A stretch of 64,000 nt of DNA from Mucidula mucida (lineage: Eukaryota; Basidiomycota; Agaricomycetes; Agaricales; Physalacriaceae). The position numbers were made by a program, and so were the translations under genes. The stretch lies in assembly GCA_015501055.1 (NCBI GenBank), contig JADNYV010000009.1:434001-498000 (forward strand), written 5' to 3'. Below the pieces are notes generated by a model. That model ran no database searches, was not told where the DNA came from, and saw only the letters and a list, made by a program, of their open reading frames with translations. Shown piece by piece: positions 48,018 through 59,345 of this stretch (positions are counted from its first letter, which is position 1; every line of letters begins with the position of its first letter).

Positions 48018-48640
48018 ATGACCACCAGTATCCGCGTTGGGGTCGCACTCTTCTCGAAGAGCGCCTCGGCCCCGGATCCGTACTTTAGCTGGGCGATAGC
48101 GACGACGGAGGGCGCATGGGCGGAGGGCGAGGTCGTGGTGTATGATATTGCGCTGGGGGCGAAGAGCCGCCGGTGGGAGCCGCGCGCGCGCCGCGGGTGT
48201 ATTTGCGCGAGGAGGAGGCGTTTTGCGGGGTGCTGGAGTTTGCGACGACGGATATTCCGGGCGAAGATCTGGACGAGTTTATTCGCGACCATCCGTCCGA
48301 CGACGATGGCTGGCGGGTGTGCGGCCCCGCGGGATGGGCGACGGCGATGTGGACGCTGAAGATTATGTGCTCTCTGGAGGACGCGGCTATTTGGGAGATA
48401 CCCATGGAGTACGGCGTCGATGGGCTGTTTGATGTCATCATCGGGAAGGCATTTGAGATGCTCGAGATTGTTGATGAGTTTCCTGTTCTCAGTCTGGTAC
48501 GCCCCGTATCATCTGTCGATTTCATTCAATCGCTCAATCTCTGCTTAGTAAAACCATCCGAGCGGGACTCGGTCGTCCGCGCCATCAGGAATGCCGGCGA
48601 TGTATCCAATATCCAACCAGTCATATTCTTCCCGTCGTAG
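48018..48640 (+). CDS. Conserved hypothetical protein, one apparent frameshift
   Basis: ATG 48018 gives MTTSIRVGVALFSKSASAPD, PYFSWAIATTEGAWAEGEVV and VYDIALG. Near 48,155 a GGGGG run is one base off, and the sequence continues in the next frame with PPVGAARAPRVYLREEEAF, CGVLEFATTDIPGEDLDEFI, DGWRVCGPAGWATAMWTLK, IWEIPMEYGVDGLFDVIIGK and AFEMLEIVDEFPVLSLV, ending at about 48,640 or earlier if a 3' intron follows LSLV. It is GC-rich, unlike its surroundings. It resembles uncharacterised basidiomycete proteins from memory only. About 200 residues; function unknown. Confidence 0.5.
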
Positions 48641-49880
48641 TGCCGTCTCCTCCTTCACCATTTTTTTTGCTTTACTATTATCACTTATTTATTGGTCTCT
48701 GAAAAGGAGCGGAATCTTGGGAAAATGGCTACTACCTACTGTATCGCAGTTAATTGTATTTTACATGCAGCACTTTACGCACTGTCGTTTAAACTGCAAC
48801 AATCGGGGGCCTGTGATCGTTATGGTACCTCGACCTCGGCAGCAAACCCGGAAGTTCCTGAAACGACCACCTTCAAATTAATCCGTCGTGTCAAACGTGC
48901 ACAGCCGGATACACGCTGTTGTGATGCAACTAACGCGCCCGGGACTGTTGCTTGCTCAGAGCCACAGTCCGGTACTATACACAGAATGGTAGGAAACGGA
49001 TGCTGATCGTATGACTCTGAGACCGAGTATGGCGCGTGAACGTTCGTTTCACCGTTTACGCGCTGTAATTTTAAAAATAAAATTAAAAAAAAAATTTAAA
49101 ATAAGGGATAAAATAAGTATTTAAAAATTTTTTTTTTTAACTAAACTTTTTATATTAAACTTAATAGCTATTAGATATAGCCCCTTGGTTTATTATAAAA
49201 AGTTAAATTTAGGAGCCGCAGGTCATGTGACTCTTGCGGCTTTTGCCATTGGAACCTTGGCCTGCCTGCCAGTTGCCACACTCATTTGTGAAGCCTTTTC
49301 TATGCGACAATCTCGCGATACACTTCAAGAGCTTGAGCCCTCCAATGCAGATGGATATCGCCTCTTCATGTCTTCAATCCTGATATCTTGGATAACTTCA
49401 AACGTCTCGAGAACGGGCACATACTACTTAGCATGTTCGAACTTCTCTATTCTACTGCATCTCGGGTTGACTCGTCTGCTATCCACGCAGGCCAAAGAGA
49501 TACAGACCGCACCGCTTCTGATAGCCTCTCACAGTCTTGAGAAACACGTACATTTGAGACTCATTACAAGCTATGTAGCACGGATACCATGTAGCGAGAA
49601 ACTCTTCTCTGAGCAAGTCCGAAGGTCACAAATCTACCCTGTTTACAACATTCTCTCAGACCGCAACATGGGGAACACGAGTGTTAACAAATAAATGATG
49701 TGTACATTACTTTATTGACAGGTGGTGGTGTACATTTCGAAGAACGAAGTGGTCATGTAACAGAAAAAAATTAGTACAGTGAAGCCTGTGAAGGTCGAAA
49801 GAGTCTAAGTGTGCAAGATAAATGAGTACCTGAGTATAGTGTACAGTAACAAATGAGATCCTTCGTTCTTCTTCTCTCCA
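48641..49880. other. Intergenic with an AT-rich island
   Basis: Positions 49,067-49,200 are almost pure A/T (long A and T runs) in an otherwise balanced region. After it, 49,230-49,560 has a coding-like stretch (VFNPDILDNFKRLENGHILL, SMFELLYSTASRVDSS) without a start, of unknown family. Confidence 0.55.
49067..49200. repeat. AT-rich low-complexity block
   Basis: About 130 bp of A/T runs such as AAATTAAAAAAAAAATTT and TTTTTTTTTTAACTAAAC. The composition is sharply different from both sides. Confidence 0.85.
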
Positions 49881-51052
49881 TCATATCACGCGGGGCAAGA
49901 GCTCGACCACCCGCGTCCTCCTGATCTCATCTCGAGATGCGCCAAAGTACCGCGGTGTGATGAACGACCACTCGTCATTGGTTGACACCCAATTACCGAG
50001 TCCAAGCGCGTACTCGTCCAGCACGTTCTTGATGTTGAGATGAGGGAACTCGGGGAGGTTCTTGTAATTGTCCAAGAACGACTTTGCCAGCCCAGCGTAG
50101 CGCTTGCCAATGTCGTCCACCGCTTCCTGGATGGACATGTTCTTCTCGGCCATCGTCACCGAGACCAGGTTGTGGTTCTGGTCTCCGCGAGCCTGTTCGA
50201 CGTTGAATGAGTAGATGTCCTATCCAAGTGTGGCGGTTAGGTTGGGATCGTGGGAAGAACAAGGGGACTCACGTTGGACAGGATGCTCATGTCGATGGCG
50301 CCACGGATGAGTGCCTCCACGCGAGGGTGCTCTAACACTTCGTTGGGAAGGTCGTCTGAGAGAACAAAAAAGTCGAAGGAGGGCCGGACACCGACTGTGC
50401 CGCGGCGCATGATGAGGTACTCCTCGATGGGGCGGATGATATCGTGGTCGCGATCCGCCGCTTGTTGTCGCACACACTCAGTGTATTCACCAAAAGTGTC
50501 CATGAAGCGCTCAGCCGTCGACCTGCTGGCTTTTCCCTCTTCGAGAGTTCGAATCCAGAAACTAACAACGCAAGGGATCAGCGGTGAAGCAAATAAAACA
50601 TTTATGACAACGTACTCTCTCGCCATTGTACCAAGAACATGCTCATTTTCAGGTGGCGGGGCATAGGGATCTCTGAAAGGAGCCACAATCAGCACCCGGG
50701 AGCAAGATAAAGGCAGCAGCACGTACCTGATGGCATTCATGATAGCATTGGCCTGTTGACGAACTGTCTCGCCATCCTTATCGTCGCTGAGCTCGTCGTA
50801 GACAAAGTAGTAGTTTATCAAGTCAACGGCGGCACGATAGTGAGCTGGGGAGGACTTGGGATAGGCGAGCGCAGCGAAAGCGCCAAAATTGCACCGGTTG
50901 AAGACGTCCTGGGCCTTCTCGTTGAAGGCGCCGTAGCTCTCGACCCACGCCTTACTCGCAGCGTTGATCTCTTCGGAGTTGGGGTTGGGTATGGTCTTGA
51001 AAGGCCATCCCGCCATGAGGTCGGGTAGGGTGAAGGTCAGAGGCTTGGACAT
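49881..51052 (-). CDS. Sesquiterpene synthase (class I terpene cyclase)
   Basis: The enzyme ionises farnesyl diphosphate with Mg2+ and cyclises it; the product is unknown. ATG 51052 starts MSKPLTFTLPDLMAGWPFK. Three introns (inside NAIRDPYAP, GTMAREFWI and SILSNDIYS) join in frame. The first metal motif is VYDELSDDKDG (D-E-x-x-D), and the second is SILSNDIYSFNVEQ (N-D-x-x-S-x-x-x-E). Between them is the basidiomycete block MRRGTVGVRPSFDFF and LSDDLPNEVLEHP. The end has RYFG and RTRVVELLPRVI. About 330-340 residues, normal for the family. The overall pattern is closest to basidiomycete clade III (protoilludene-type) synthases, from memory. No P450 or other tailoring gene is adjacent, so there is no visible cluster in this window. 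Confidence 0.93.
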
Positions 51053-51124
51053 GTCGACAAAAGACAAGGGCGGGATGTCGAACTGTGGGATGGGTGAGAG
51101 TGAGGGTTCTTTCCAGGGCCTCAA

Positions 51125-51136
51125 GCTTTATATGCC
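51125..51136 (-). promoter_or_regulatory. TATA box of terpene synthase
   Basis: GCATATAAAGC on the minus strand lies about 75 nt before the start codon. It is the only such element near the gene. Confidence 0.6.
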
Positions 51137-52347
51137 GCCCGGAAGTATGCCTCTTCCACATGGGATAGCGAGAACAAAAGAAATGTAATGTCTCGTGTCA
51201 TCGGAATGTGCACCAATGTTGTCTTGATAACAAGTCTTGTTCTAGGGTCAGAGAATAATAACAAGCTGCGATCGCGTACCTTCACTCCTGGAAAAGACCC
51301 TTGGAGGACCCACGACGCGTATAAACTGATTTGAAATGGCCACCCAAACGAACAATAATCAAATCTGCGCCTGAGGATGGTTCACAAATAGAGTATTCCA
51401 GCATATGTTCCGGTAACGGACTTGACCCGCGTCTTATTGTCTTTGTGCCGGGGGCTCCATTTCAGTCGGAGAAAGTGAGAGACGAAAAAGTCGGGCCTGG
51501 TCGGTGTCGTTACCGGCAGCGCACATATACATTAATGTCTGGAAAAATGCTGCACGTTAGAAACGTAAAGCCACATTTATTAGATCACGACTCACAGAAC
51601 AATGCCTTGTGGAACGTGGAACGGTCCCAGAAGTTTGATCAGATAGTGACCTTGATCGAGCGAAGAGATTCGTTCTTATTGTCTTTCGGTACGTCGGCCT
51701 TACGCAACCACATCGTGCGAAGTGATGAAGACGGTGGAAGTGGGGTATATGCCATAAGAATTTAATGCCTGAGAATCCCTTCAACCGCGCCTGCCAACAT
51801 TGTCCCGATGAGGAGGCGAATGCACACCAGGGCACACGACCACTAACCTAAGAGCAAGTTGTATTGAGGGACGACGACAATAAGGTACTATCATTGATTA
51901 TCCTCATGAATCTTGGGAACGGTAAGCCTTGATCGGGACCGAGCAAAAAGAGAAACTGATTGAACAACACACCAAGCACAGACAAAGGACAACAAAGCAT
52001 GTCTATCCTACCATTTCAAACGAAGCTCATTTTCCCCTTGAGCATCGTCGGATGCTCTACAACATTAGAATACAACACAAAAACAGTAATGTCTCAGCGC
52101 CATATCGCGCTTCGATACCAGGTTTGAGCGTTGTGGCGGAGTAGTAGCCTATGACTAAGCGGAAAGAAAACCCTTCGGAACTCGGACCGAATTACCACGC
52201 CACAATTTGTGCAGGTTGCAAGTACAACGTTCAGTATAGCTATCAACCTAAAGAGATTTATAAGGAGTCTATGTATGAATCACAGCTGTATCAACGATTT
52301 CAGTTGTTCGGACAACGACAGCATCGTCTCCTCGGGTACCTATCATC
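51137..52347. other. Intergenic, no gene recognised
   Basis: This lies between the terpene synthase promoter and the 3' end of the sphingomyelinase. The longest frame (51,331-51,765) begins with TTG and has no motif. Confidence 0.45.
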
Positions 52348-54878
52348 CTAGCGCGTCAAAACATAGAGTGCTAAAAAGTTCTCACTAACCTGACCACTGC
52401 TCATTGCTCCAATCGCTTTAGCGAGAATATGCAGCACTCCCGTTCCTTCACACGAGTCGTAGTAGGCAGTTGAATTGCGCGGCGTGGTCCCGGGTTTCTT
52501 GGCTTCCCGCGCAAGTGTCGAATCAGTCACCTAGTTAGATCAGTGCTAGATCAATGCAAGCGGGAGCGGAGCAAAAGAAACATACACAATTATCTTCAGA
52601 ACGCATCGCTCTCAGTCCACAGATTGTTTCTTTCTTGCATCCAGCATCACATGGCTCCACGTCGTAATCGCGTTGCATGAACCTGGTGTACATGTTGAAA
52701 GCCTCATCGTCAGCCTCGAACTTCTCCGTCACGCGATGCCAGAATGTTGGGCCAAGGGGTTCGGAGGGCGCAATATCCACTAAAGCGCCATACGTTTCCC
52801 TGGCGCTGTAGTACAAGTGCCAAGTCGCTGATTTGTCAGTAAGACTTTGCGAGACAAGAAAGTGGGAAGTCTTACGCTCGGTATCGAAGTTGGGATCACT
52901 GAGGTTGGCTAGCATGTCAAAGTAAGCGCTGGAACTTTCAATAGAAACGGAGGACCTTACCAACGTAGACGTGCGCATCCATAATATCATACGTGTCCGG
53001 GTCGACCTCGTATACTTTGAATGCTCCATTAGCGTCTATAAAAATCACACGTTCGCATCAGCTCCACCAAAATCTCTTCTGAGAGAACCGTACTTCGCGG
53101 AGTCACAGAAGGCGCAATCCAGGATACTGCGACAGCATTATCGGCGGTCCTCTTCTCGTAGTCCTGGTAAGCGATCTCGAATTGGTCCTATAGCCGAGTC
53201 AACGCGGCACTGGTTAACAATTACGAATTGAGATTCTTACAAGATGACTATGGCCAAAAAAGTGACCCGCGATTGTATGCTGGTACCGCTGCACGATCTG
53301 ATCGTAATAGTTCGACTGGTCGTGAAGGGTATCTGGGGCACCGGGTGGCATGTGTCCGATGATCCATGCTTTTTGGCCAGCTTCTTCGGCAGCTTGGAGT
53401 TCTTGGACTGCAAAGGCCATGATGCCATTGGGGTCAGGACTGGCAGTGACGTTGAGAAAAAAGTAAATCGATACAGGCATGCAACAACGTACTGCTGCTC
53501 GTCCGAGTCGTATATCCAGAGACTAAGGATGAGGCATCAACGGCCAGGACGAGGGAATACGAGGGAAAGCTGACTTTAGATTGTACCAGTATACGGTATT
53601 CAGCGAAATTATACTTTATCGCGACTCAGTCAGACGACGACGAGAAGAGGAACTAAAGATATACCGTAAATTTGTTCCTGGTGCAATTACAGAGTAGCTT
53701 CCAGAGTGATGCTTCAGCTGTTCGGCGGCCGTGGCGTTGATCCAAGGCGCCCACTCGGAACTCGCTGCGTCAAAAACATATTGTGCATCGTAACCGGTCG
53801 CATCAGCAGCTGGGGTGTCACTCGTTGGGAAGCTGTTTGCTGGAGCAGCCTCACTGGTAGTCAAATAAGTAGCCACGAATGAGCAAAATCGTTGTTAGCT
53901 TACTGATTACCGATCGTAGAGAAGACGGGCATTTGAAGGGCCCCAAGCATCTCGTCATTGAAAGTGTTGATATCATTAAGTATTTCTCTATTGCGAGCTG
54001 AATGTTAAGAGGAGAAGATATTCTCTGAGACTCACTCTCGCGTCACGGACCAAACGGCAGCTGCAGAGGTACAAAGGGTGAGGCACCGCCGACTTCAGGC
54101 GTCCACATACCTTCAACGACGTCGCCTGTAAAGATGACAAACGCACTCCCGGATGCCTCGACTTGTTTGAAAAGAGAATTGAGCAAGCTATCCGGCGTAT
54201 CACACTGATACGATCCAAAGGGTCCAGCAGGTACACGGACATCACTCGTAGAGTCCGCATACTTTCTGCAGCAAATGGGCTTAGTGCATTCCGATTCGGT
54301 TCCGACCTAGTATACAGAAGCTACCCGTTAGTATCGATCATCGAAGGATCACCGCATTCTCTTACAAGGTATTGTCTGTCGACGTGGACATCGCTGATAT
54401 GAACGACCTTGAACGGCTGCCGACCTTGAGACGTGGGGATGCGAATGTCTGCAGCTGGCGCGGGCAATGGTACCGTGTAAATGTTGATGGGCGGCTGGTC
54501 GCACAATTGTACGATATTGCAGAGCTTGCTAGACGTTTCTCCAAAAGGCGAGATATTCCTAAGGACTCGGGCAAGAATGGGGCCTTGTTCTTGAACGGTT
54601 CCCTCGCAGACGTCGTCGTCTTCTACCTGAAGAGAAAGATCAACGGAAAACGCTTTCAAGTACTTACAGGGACCCGCCTTTGTTGCTTTGCACACAGCGG
54701 CGACGCTGTTGACCAAGGCCGCGTCCCCTAGCTCCGCTATACCTTTCAAGGTCACAGCCAGCGTGTGGCATGCACCGCAGGTGATGGCGGCTTTTAGATC
54801 ATGAAGCAAGTCATCGAAAATGTTGCCCAGAGTCAAGGATGCGATAGAAAGTACAAACAAAATGCGGAAAAGATACAT
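52348..54878 (-). CDS. Acid sphingomyelinase-like phosphodiesterase, secreted
   Basis: It hydrolyses phosphosphingolipids (or related phosphodiesters) and is probably secreted or vacuolar. ATG 54878 begins with a signal peptide (MYLFRILFVLSIASLTLG). A saposin-B-like domain has paired Cys (ITCGACHTLAV, SVAAVCKAT, DDDVCEGTV, LCNIVQLCD). The metallophosphatase motifs are in order: HISDVHVDRQY, FTGDVVE, IGNHEAAPANSFP (after splicing), IIGHMPPG and AGHFFGHSHLD. The C-terminal part has AYFDMLANLSDPNFDTE, WHLYYSARETYGAL and a Cys-rich end (EPCDAGCKKETICGL). At least nine short introns keep the frame. All metal ligands expected for the calcineurin-like fold are present. It looks intact. Confidence 0.92.
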
Positions 54879-56679
54879 AGCTGGGTTCAGCCCAAGGCAG
54901 ACAAGATGGCCGTTGCGGTTCAAAAGATGTTAAACGTCATTCGAACCCGCTGAGAATGTAAGTATTTGACGACAGCGCCTTGCTTGACAACGACAGATCC
55001 CTTACAGTATCCACTCGCACACCGTAGAAGCCGAGAAGTCAGGAATTCGCCGGCATGTTCGGGAAATGGCAGGCGCGTCAAATTCTCCAAGCTGTTGCCT
55101 TAAACCTTGTGTGTACTTCGGCGTGAACCAGCACACCATGATAGGCCAGGTAAAGCCCAGAAGATATACCTTCTAGCAAAAGGAGAAATATCGAGCAGAT
55201 TCGCGCTTGGCAGTGACTCCGGATCGACGATCTATACGGCATAGTCTGACTCTCGTGGTGCAAACGACTTGAAGAGACTATAAGTGGTACGATGGCACGG
55301 AATGGCGTGAGAGCGAATACGAGTCCGAATCCTGTAGTCTCTCTGTTACAACGAGACAGAGAGGCCTAGTTAAGCAAGTGAGCACCCGAGTGGCCAAAGT
55401 TCCTTGGCGATACCAAAAAACACGAGTTGAATGTGGAGTCGACATTGTGTCGAGTGCTTGAAAGTCACTAGTGTCAAGATACGACCCAGGACGCCACGTG
55501 TACAGTGAGAGAGGCACAGCCACAAATCCCCCTTTCCTTACAACTCCTTCCTCCAACCATCCTCTGTATCCCATCATTCAGCTTCCACACAGAACAGTGA
55601 CGAACCCATGTTTTTACATCAAGGCCAGGAGACAACTTTAAATGCGTCAAATCTTTCTCTCAACGTCCAAAGTCAAAATTTCATTGTCCACGATAGTTGA
55701 GAGCTTCCCGCGACCTGCATATTAGACTGTCACTACTGCCTCTCTTGCCGCCCAAAATTGCTTTGAGAACATTGTCTGCGTCATCGAATTCCTCTCACTT
55801 CATTCTGGAAACACGTTTCTGACTCTTATTGTCTTTCCACGCCTCGAGGCCTTGAAATGTACCAAGGACACTGTACGTCCAAACAATAAGACTATTCTGC
55901 TCCTTGAAATTCAGAACTGACACAGACCTAAAAGGCATCGTGTTTTACATTTCCGACATCGCCGACGATAGTTTTGCAGACGCTCCACATTTCGCGGGAA
56001 CTTGGCCACCATATTGCCCCCTCAGCATGCCATTACTCGCCTTCTTCAAAAAATCACGCGTAGCCAGGTCTCTGAAGTCTTCTACCAGACGCGTGTTGCT
56101 ATCCGTTCCATGGGGTTCGCGCGTCACTGGGATTCCACGTCTTCTATACCCGAAGCGCTTCTCGGTTGATCCGCGACTGGGTTCCTCCATAGGCAAAGAA
56201 TGACAATGCCATCTTACATTTCAGGAAATTTCCAATCAAGATCGCAAGTTAAACAGTGGCGGTTGTTCTTGTCATTCTCACGAGTTCCCACTGTCGTCCT
56301 CGTCAAAGCTGAAAACGTCCGGCTTCAACGTCCTGCGAGGCTGCTTGCCTCCCTCATGTCCGGCTTTGCCTCGCCCACATCGCCTTCGGTCCTTGAACCT
56401 CTAGCTAGCACATAGCCCTTTGGTCAACATCGTTCTCCTTCCGCTCACTACGCCTTCCAGTTACTGAGTTATAGCCCTCCCTAGGCTCTACGTCACTACC
56501 TACACCTCTTTTTCGAACAGGCCCCGCTGCATGCACAAAGACTTACTGCGTTATATTTCAGACATACATATCATGCCTACAGCATTCATTTCCCAAGTAG
56601 CTTGGCCTAAGGATACATCATTGTTTGACGGTAACATGATTAACTACAATTGTAAACAAGACCAATACCGTCGTTGAAT
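54879..56679. other. Intergenic, possible short remnant
   Basis: About 55,760-55,915 on the plus strand (ENIVCVIEFLSLHSGNTFL, IVFPRLEALKCTKD) resembles an LRR segment of F-box proteins and may be a fragment. Nothing else was recognised in 1.8 kb. Confidence 0.4.
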
Positions 56680-57236
56680 TTATGCCGCACTGCTACTTTT
56701 CGTCCCCTCAGTGGCATTGGTCACATTCAGGTCCTCCATCTGTGGTTCCCTACGTTCGTAACAGTGCCGCCAGTAATATTCGGTCTCCCCCATCCTAGCA
56801 TAGAGCCAATCCGGCTCTAGAGACCTCGTCAATCAGTAATCAACCCTGAATCAACCGATCGTGTTGCAGAGACGTACCAGCGAAACAAATTGGCCATCGA
56901 AAGGTCACAACATACGGGTTGTCAAACTCATGATTCGGACCACGGCCATACGTTTCTCGGAACCCGTCGAAGATGCGCTTGTGCACAGTCATCTTCGGAT
57001 CGCTGCCGTTGAAGGAGGGTACGACCACAGCGACGAGCAGGCAGAAGCGTTCCCCTTTGTGTAAGAATGGAACAAGCGTGGTCTTCACCTCTTCTCGTTC
57101 CATTTTGTCGATGACGGCGCGGTGTGCGGTTCTGGAGCTCGCGAGTTCCTCCTCTGACCATGACTTTCGCTAGTGCATCCAATTGCGTCTGGTCTAGAGC
57201 AATGCCGGAGACATATGGGATAGGGTTCTTGGTGTA
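56680..57236 (-). pseudogene. Small protein family, member F, start lost and frameshifted
   Basis: This aligns with G and H. The position of their ATG is changed here, so there is no start at about 57,236 (reads QYTKNPIPYVSGIALDQ). A two-base loss near 57,160 in the segment equal to KVSLSEEELA breaks the frame. The rest is in the next frame: TTLVPFLHKGERFC, VAVVVPSFNGSDPKMTV, IFDGFRETYGRGPNHEF. A phase-1 intron follows, then EPDWLYARMGETEYYWR and a Ser-rich end at 56,680. Both defects would need repair for a product, so this copy is dead as read. Confidence 0.8.
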
Positions 57237-58782
57237 TTGAAGGTTGAGGTTGATGAGGGGGGGAAGAAAGGAATCTGGCTTAAGAGGTTGTCGTGAACAA
57301 TGATGGTTGAATGATAGACAAAGCAAATGATCTTTCTGCATTCTGTAGGCGAGTTCGGATTTCGATTATTCTCATTCCCAACTCGTATGCCGAACATATA
57401 TATATAACCATTTGAGGCCAATCTTGGCGAAGATACACAAATCTTAAGGAGAGGTAATCAGTGTCGGACATTATGAAGGGAAAATTCAAAGTATGCTTCA
57501 TGAGTCCCAAGTCACCGACTCAGGACAGAGCAGTCCTGAAAGCCGATGCGAAAGTGCGAAGACATAGTCGTGCTTCGGATGCGTAAGGTGAAGATGCATT
57601 TCACAATGGTAAGAGAAGTAATGATACATTTCCTAGAGTAATCGGTATATATGTACACTGCTTGAAGAGAGGTCATTCTACGGGAACATTAACATGTTAC
57701 GATCGTGAACGATGTTCTTAAACCCACCATCATGATCTAGACTTTGCTACTTTCTACAACTTGCATGGCATCGCCGGTGCCACCAGCGGCTTGAGCAATT
57801 GCCTTCGCCTGCGTCTCCTTGCGTTCGTAGCAGTGCCGCCAGTAACATTCGGTCTCCCTCATCCTATCATAGAGCCAATCCGGCTCTAGAGACTCGTCAA
57901 TCAGTGTTAAACGGATCGTGTTGAAGAGACGTACCAACGAAACAAATTGGCCATCGAAACGTCGCACCAGCAAGGCGATCAAACTCATGATTCGGACCAC
58001 GGCCATAACTTTTACGGAACGAGTCGAATATGTACTTGAGTACAGTCATCTTCGGATCGCTGCCGTCGAAGGAAGGCACGACTATAGTGACGAGCAGGTA
58101 GTGGCATTCTCCTTTGTGGTCGAAGGGAACGAGCGTGATTTTCTGGTTTTTCCGTTCCATGAGGTCAATGAGGGCACAATGTGTCGTGCGCGAACGCGAG
58201 ATTTCCTCCTCGGAGAGTGACAAGTGCGCCATTGCATCCAGTTGGGCTTGGTTCAAAGCGATGCCAGAGATATAAGGGATAGGGTCCTCGGTATACATTA
58301 CAAGTTGTGGTTCAAGCGGTTAGTGGATGCAGAAACCAAGACGCCGGTTCAAGAGAGCGCTACCGCCGAGAATAACGATGATGGCGAGTAACAGAGAACA
58401 CTGAACAAACAGGCACGGCACAAGGAAATAGGATACACGTGACTCTCTTATCCCCCCGCCACGTGCACATGTCACATGAGGTGGAAAGGCCGCATAATTG
58501 TCCCAAGACAAGCAATGGTCGCGCCTCGTGGGAGAATCGAATTAACCAATTGATAGGTCAGAGCAGTTGTGAAAGCCAAAGCGGATGTGTGAAGGCATAG
58601 TCATGCTTCAGATGCGTAAGGTGAAGATGCATTTGACAAAGGTGATCACTCGGAGAGAAGGGAGACAACTATGATACATTTCTAGAGTAACCGGTATATA
58701 TACACACTTGGAGAGAGGTCATTCTATGGGACTATTGAGATGCTACAATCGTAAAGGATGCTCTCAAACCCACCGTTACAAT
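56683..58782 (-). repeat. Tandem array unit flanks, members F-G-H
   Basis: Genes F, G and H lie in the same direction at spacings of about 1.05 kb. Flanks are shared: ACACATTTGG-type and TGAAGATGCATTT...TACATTTC strings occur at about 57,590-57,640 and 58,620-58,690, and GGTATATAT...CTTGAGAGAGGTCATTCTA-type strings at about 57,645 and 58,690. This supports tandem duplication of gene plus spacer. Confidence 0.65.
57737..58298 (-). CDS. Small protein family, member G
   Basis: Two exons from ATG 58298. Motifs in order: MYTEDPIPYISGIALNQ, AQLDAMAHLSLSEEEIS, LIDLMERKNQKITLVPF, VTIVVPSFDGSDPKMTV, IFDSFRKSYGRGPNHEF, FRWPICFV, then the phase-1 intron (ending CTCTAG) and EPDWLYDRMRETECYW, RHCYERKETQ, with a Gly/Ala-rich tail ending VVESSKV at 57737. 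About 165-170 residues. This F-H group differs from A-E in lacking CMPWP and having FRWPICF, a Cys-Trp-rich end and one intron fewer. It looks intact. Function unknown. Confidence 0.75.
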
Positions 58783-59345
58783 CTAGGCTTTGCTACTTTC
58801 TACACCGTCCATGACATCGCCAGTGCCACCAGCGGCCTCAGTAGTTTCCTTCGTCTGTGTCTCCTTGCGTTCGTAACAGTGCCGCCAGTAATATTCGGTC
58901 TCCCTCATCCTAGAATAGAGCCAATTCGGCTCTAGAGACCTCGTCAATCAGTGTTGAACCGTTCGCGTTGAAGAGACGTACCAGCGAAACAAATTGGCCA
59001 TCGAAAGGTCGCACCATAGAGGTTGTCAAACTCATGATTCGGACCACGGCCATACGTTTTTCGAAACCCGTCGAAGATGCGCTTGGGCACAGTCATCTTT
59101 GGATCACTGCCGTCGAAGTAGGGTACGACCACAGCAACGAGCAGGTAGGTGCATTCCCCTTTGTGTAAGAATGGAACAAGCGTGGTCTTCACCTCCTCTC
59201 GTTCCATTTTATCGATGATGGCGCGGTGTGCGGTTCCAGATCTCGCGAGTTCCTCCTCTGATAATGACACTTTCGCTAGTGCATCCAATTGCGTCTGGCT
59301 TAGAGCAATGCCGGAGACATATGGGAGATGGTTTTTGGTAGACAT
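58783..59345 (-). CDS. Small protein family, member H
   Basis: Two exons from ATG 59345: MSTKNHLPYVSGIALSQ, TQLDALAKVSLSEEELA, IIDKMEREEVKTTLVPF, VAVVVPYFDGSDPKMTV, IFDGFRKTYGRGPNHEF, FRWPICFA. After the phase-1 intron come EPNWLYSRMRETEYYW, RHCYERKETQT and a Gly-rich tail ending VESSKA at 58783. PSF is replaced by PYF in the core. It is close to F and G and looks intact. Function unknown. Confidence 0.75.

Noticed and set aside
47551..48021. 156-codon plus-strand frame before the hypothetical gene
   Set aside because: No convincing start or domain. It overlaps the start of the 48-kb gene in another frame.
51331..51765. 144-codon plus-strand frame
   Set aside because: It begins with TTG, has no motif, no intron signals and no similarity to anything in the window.
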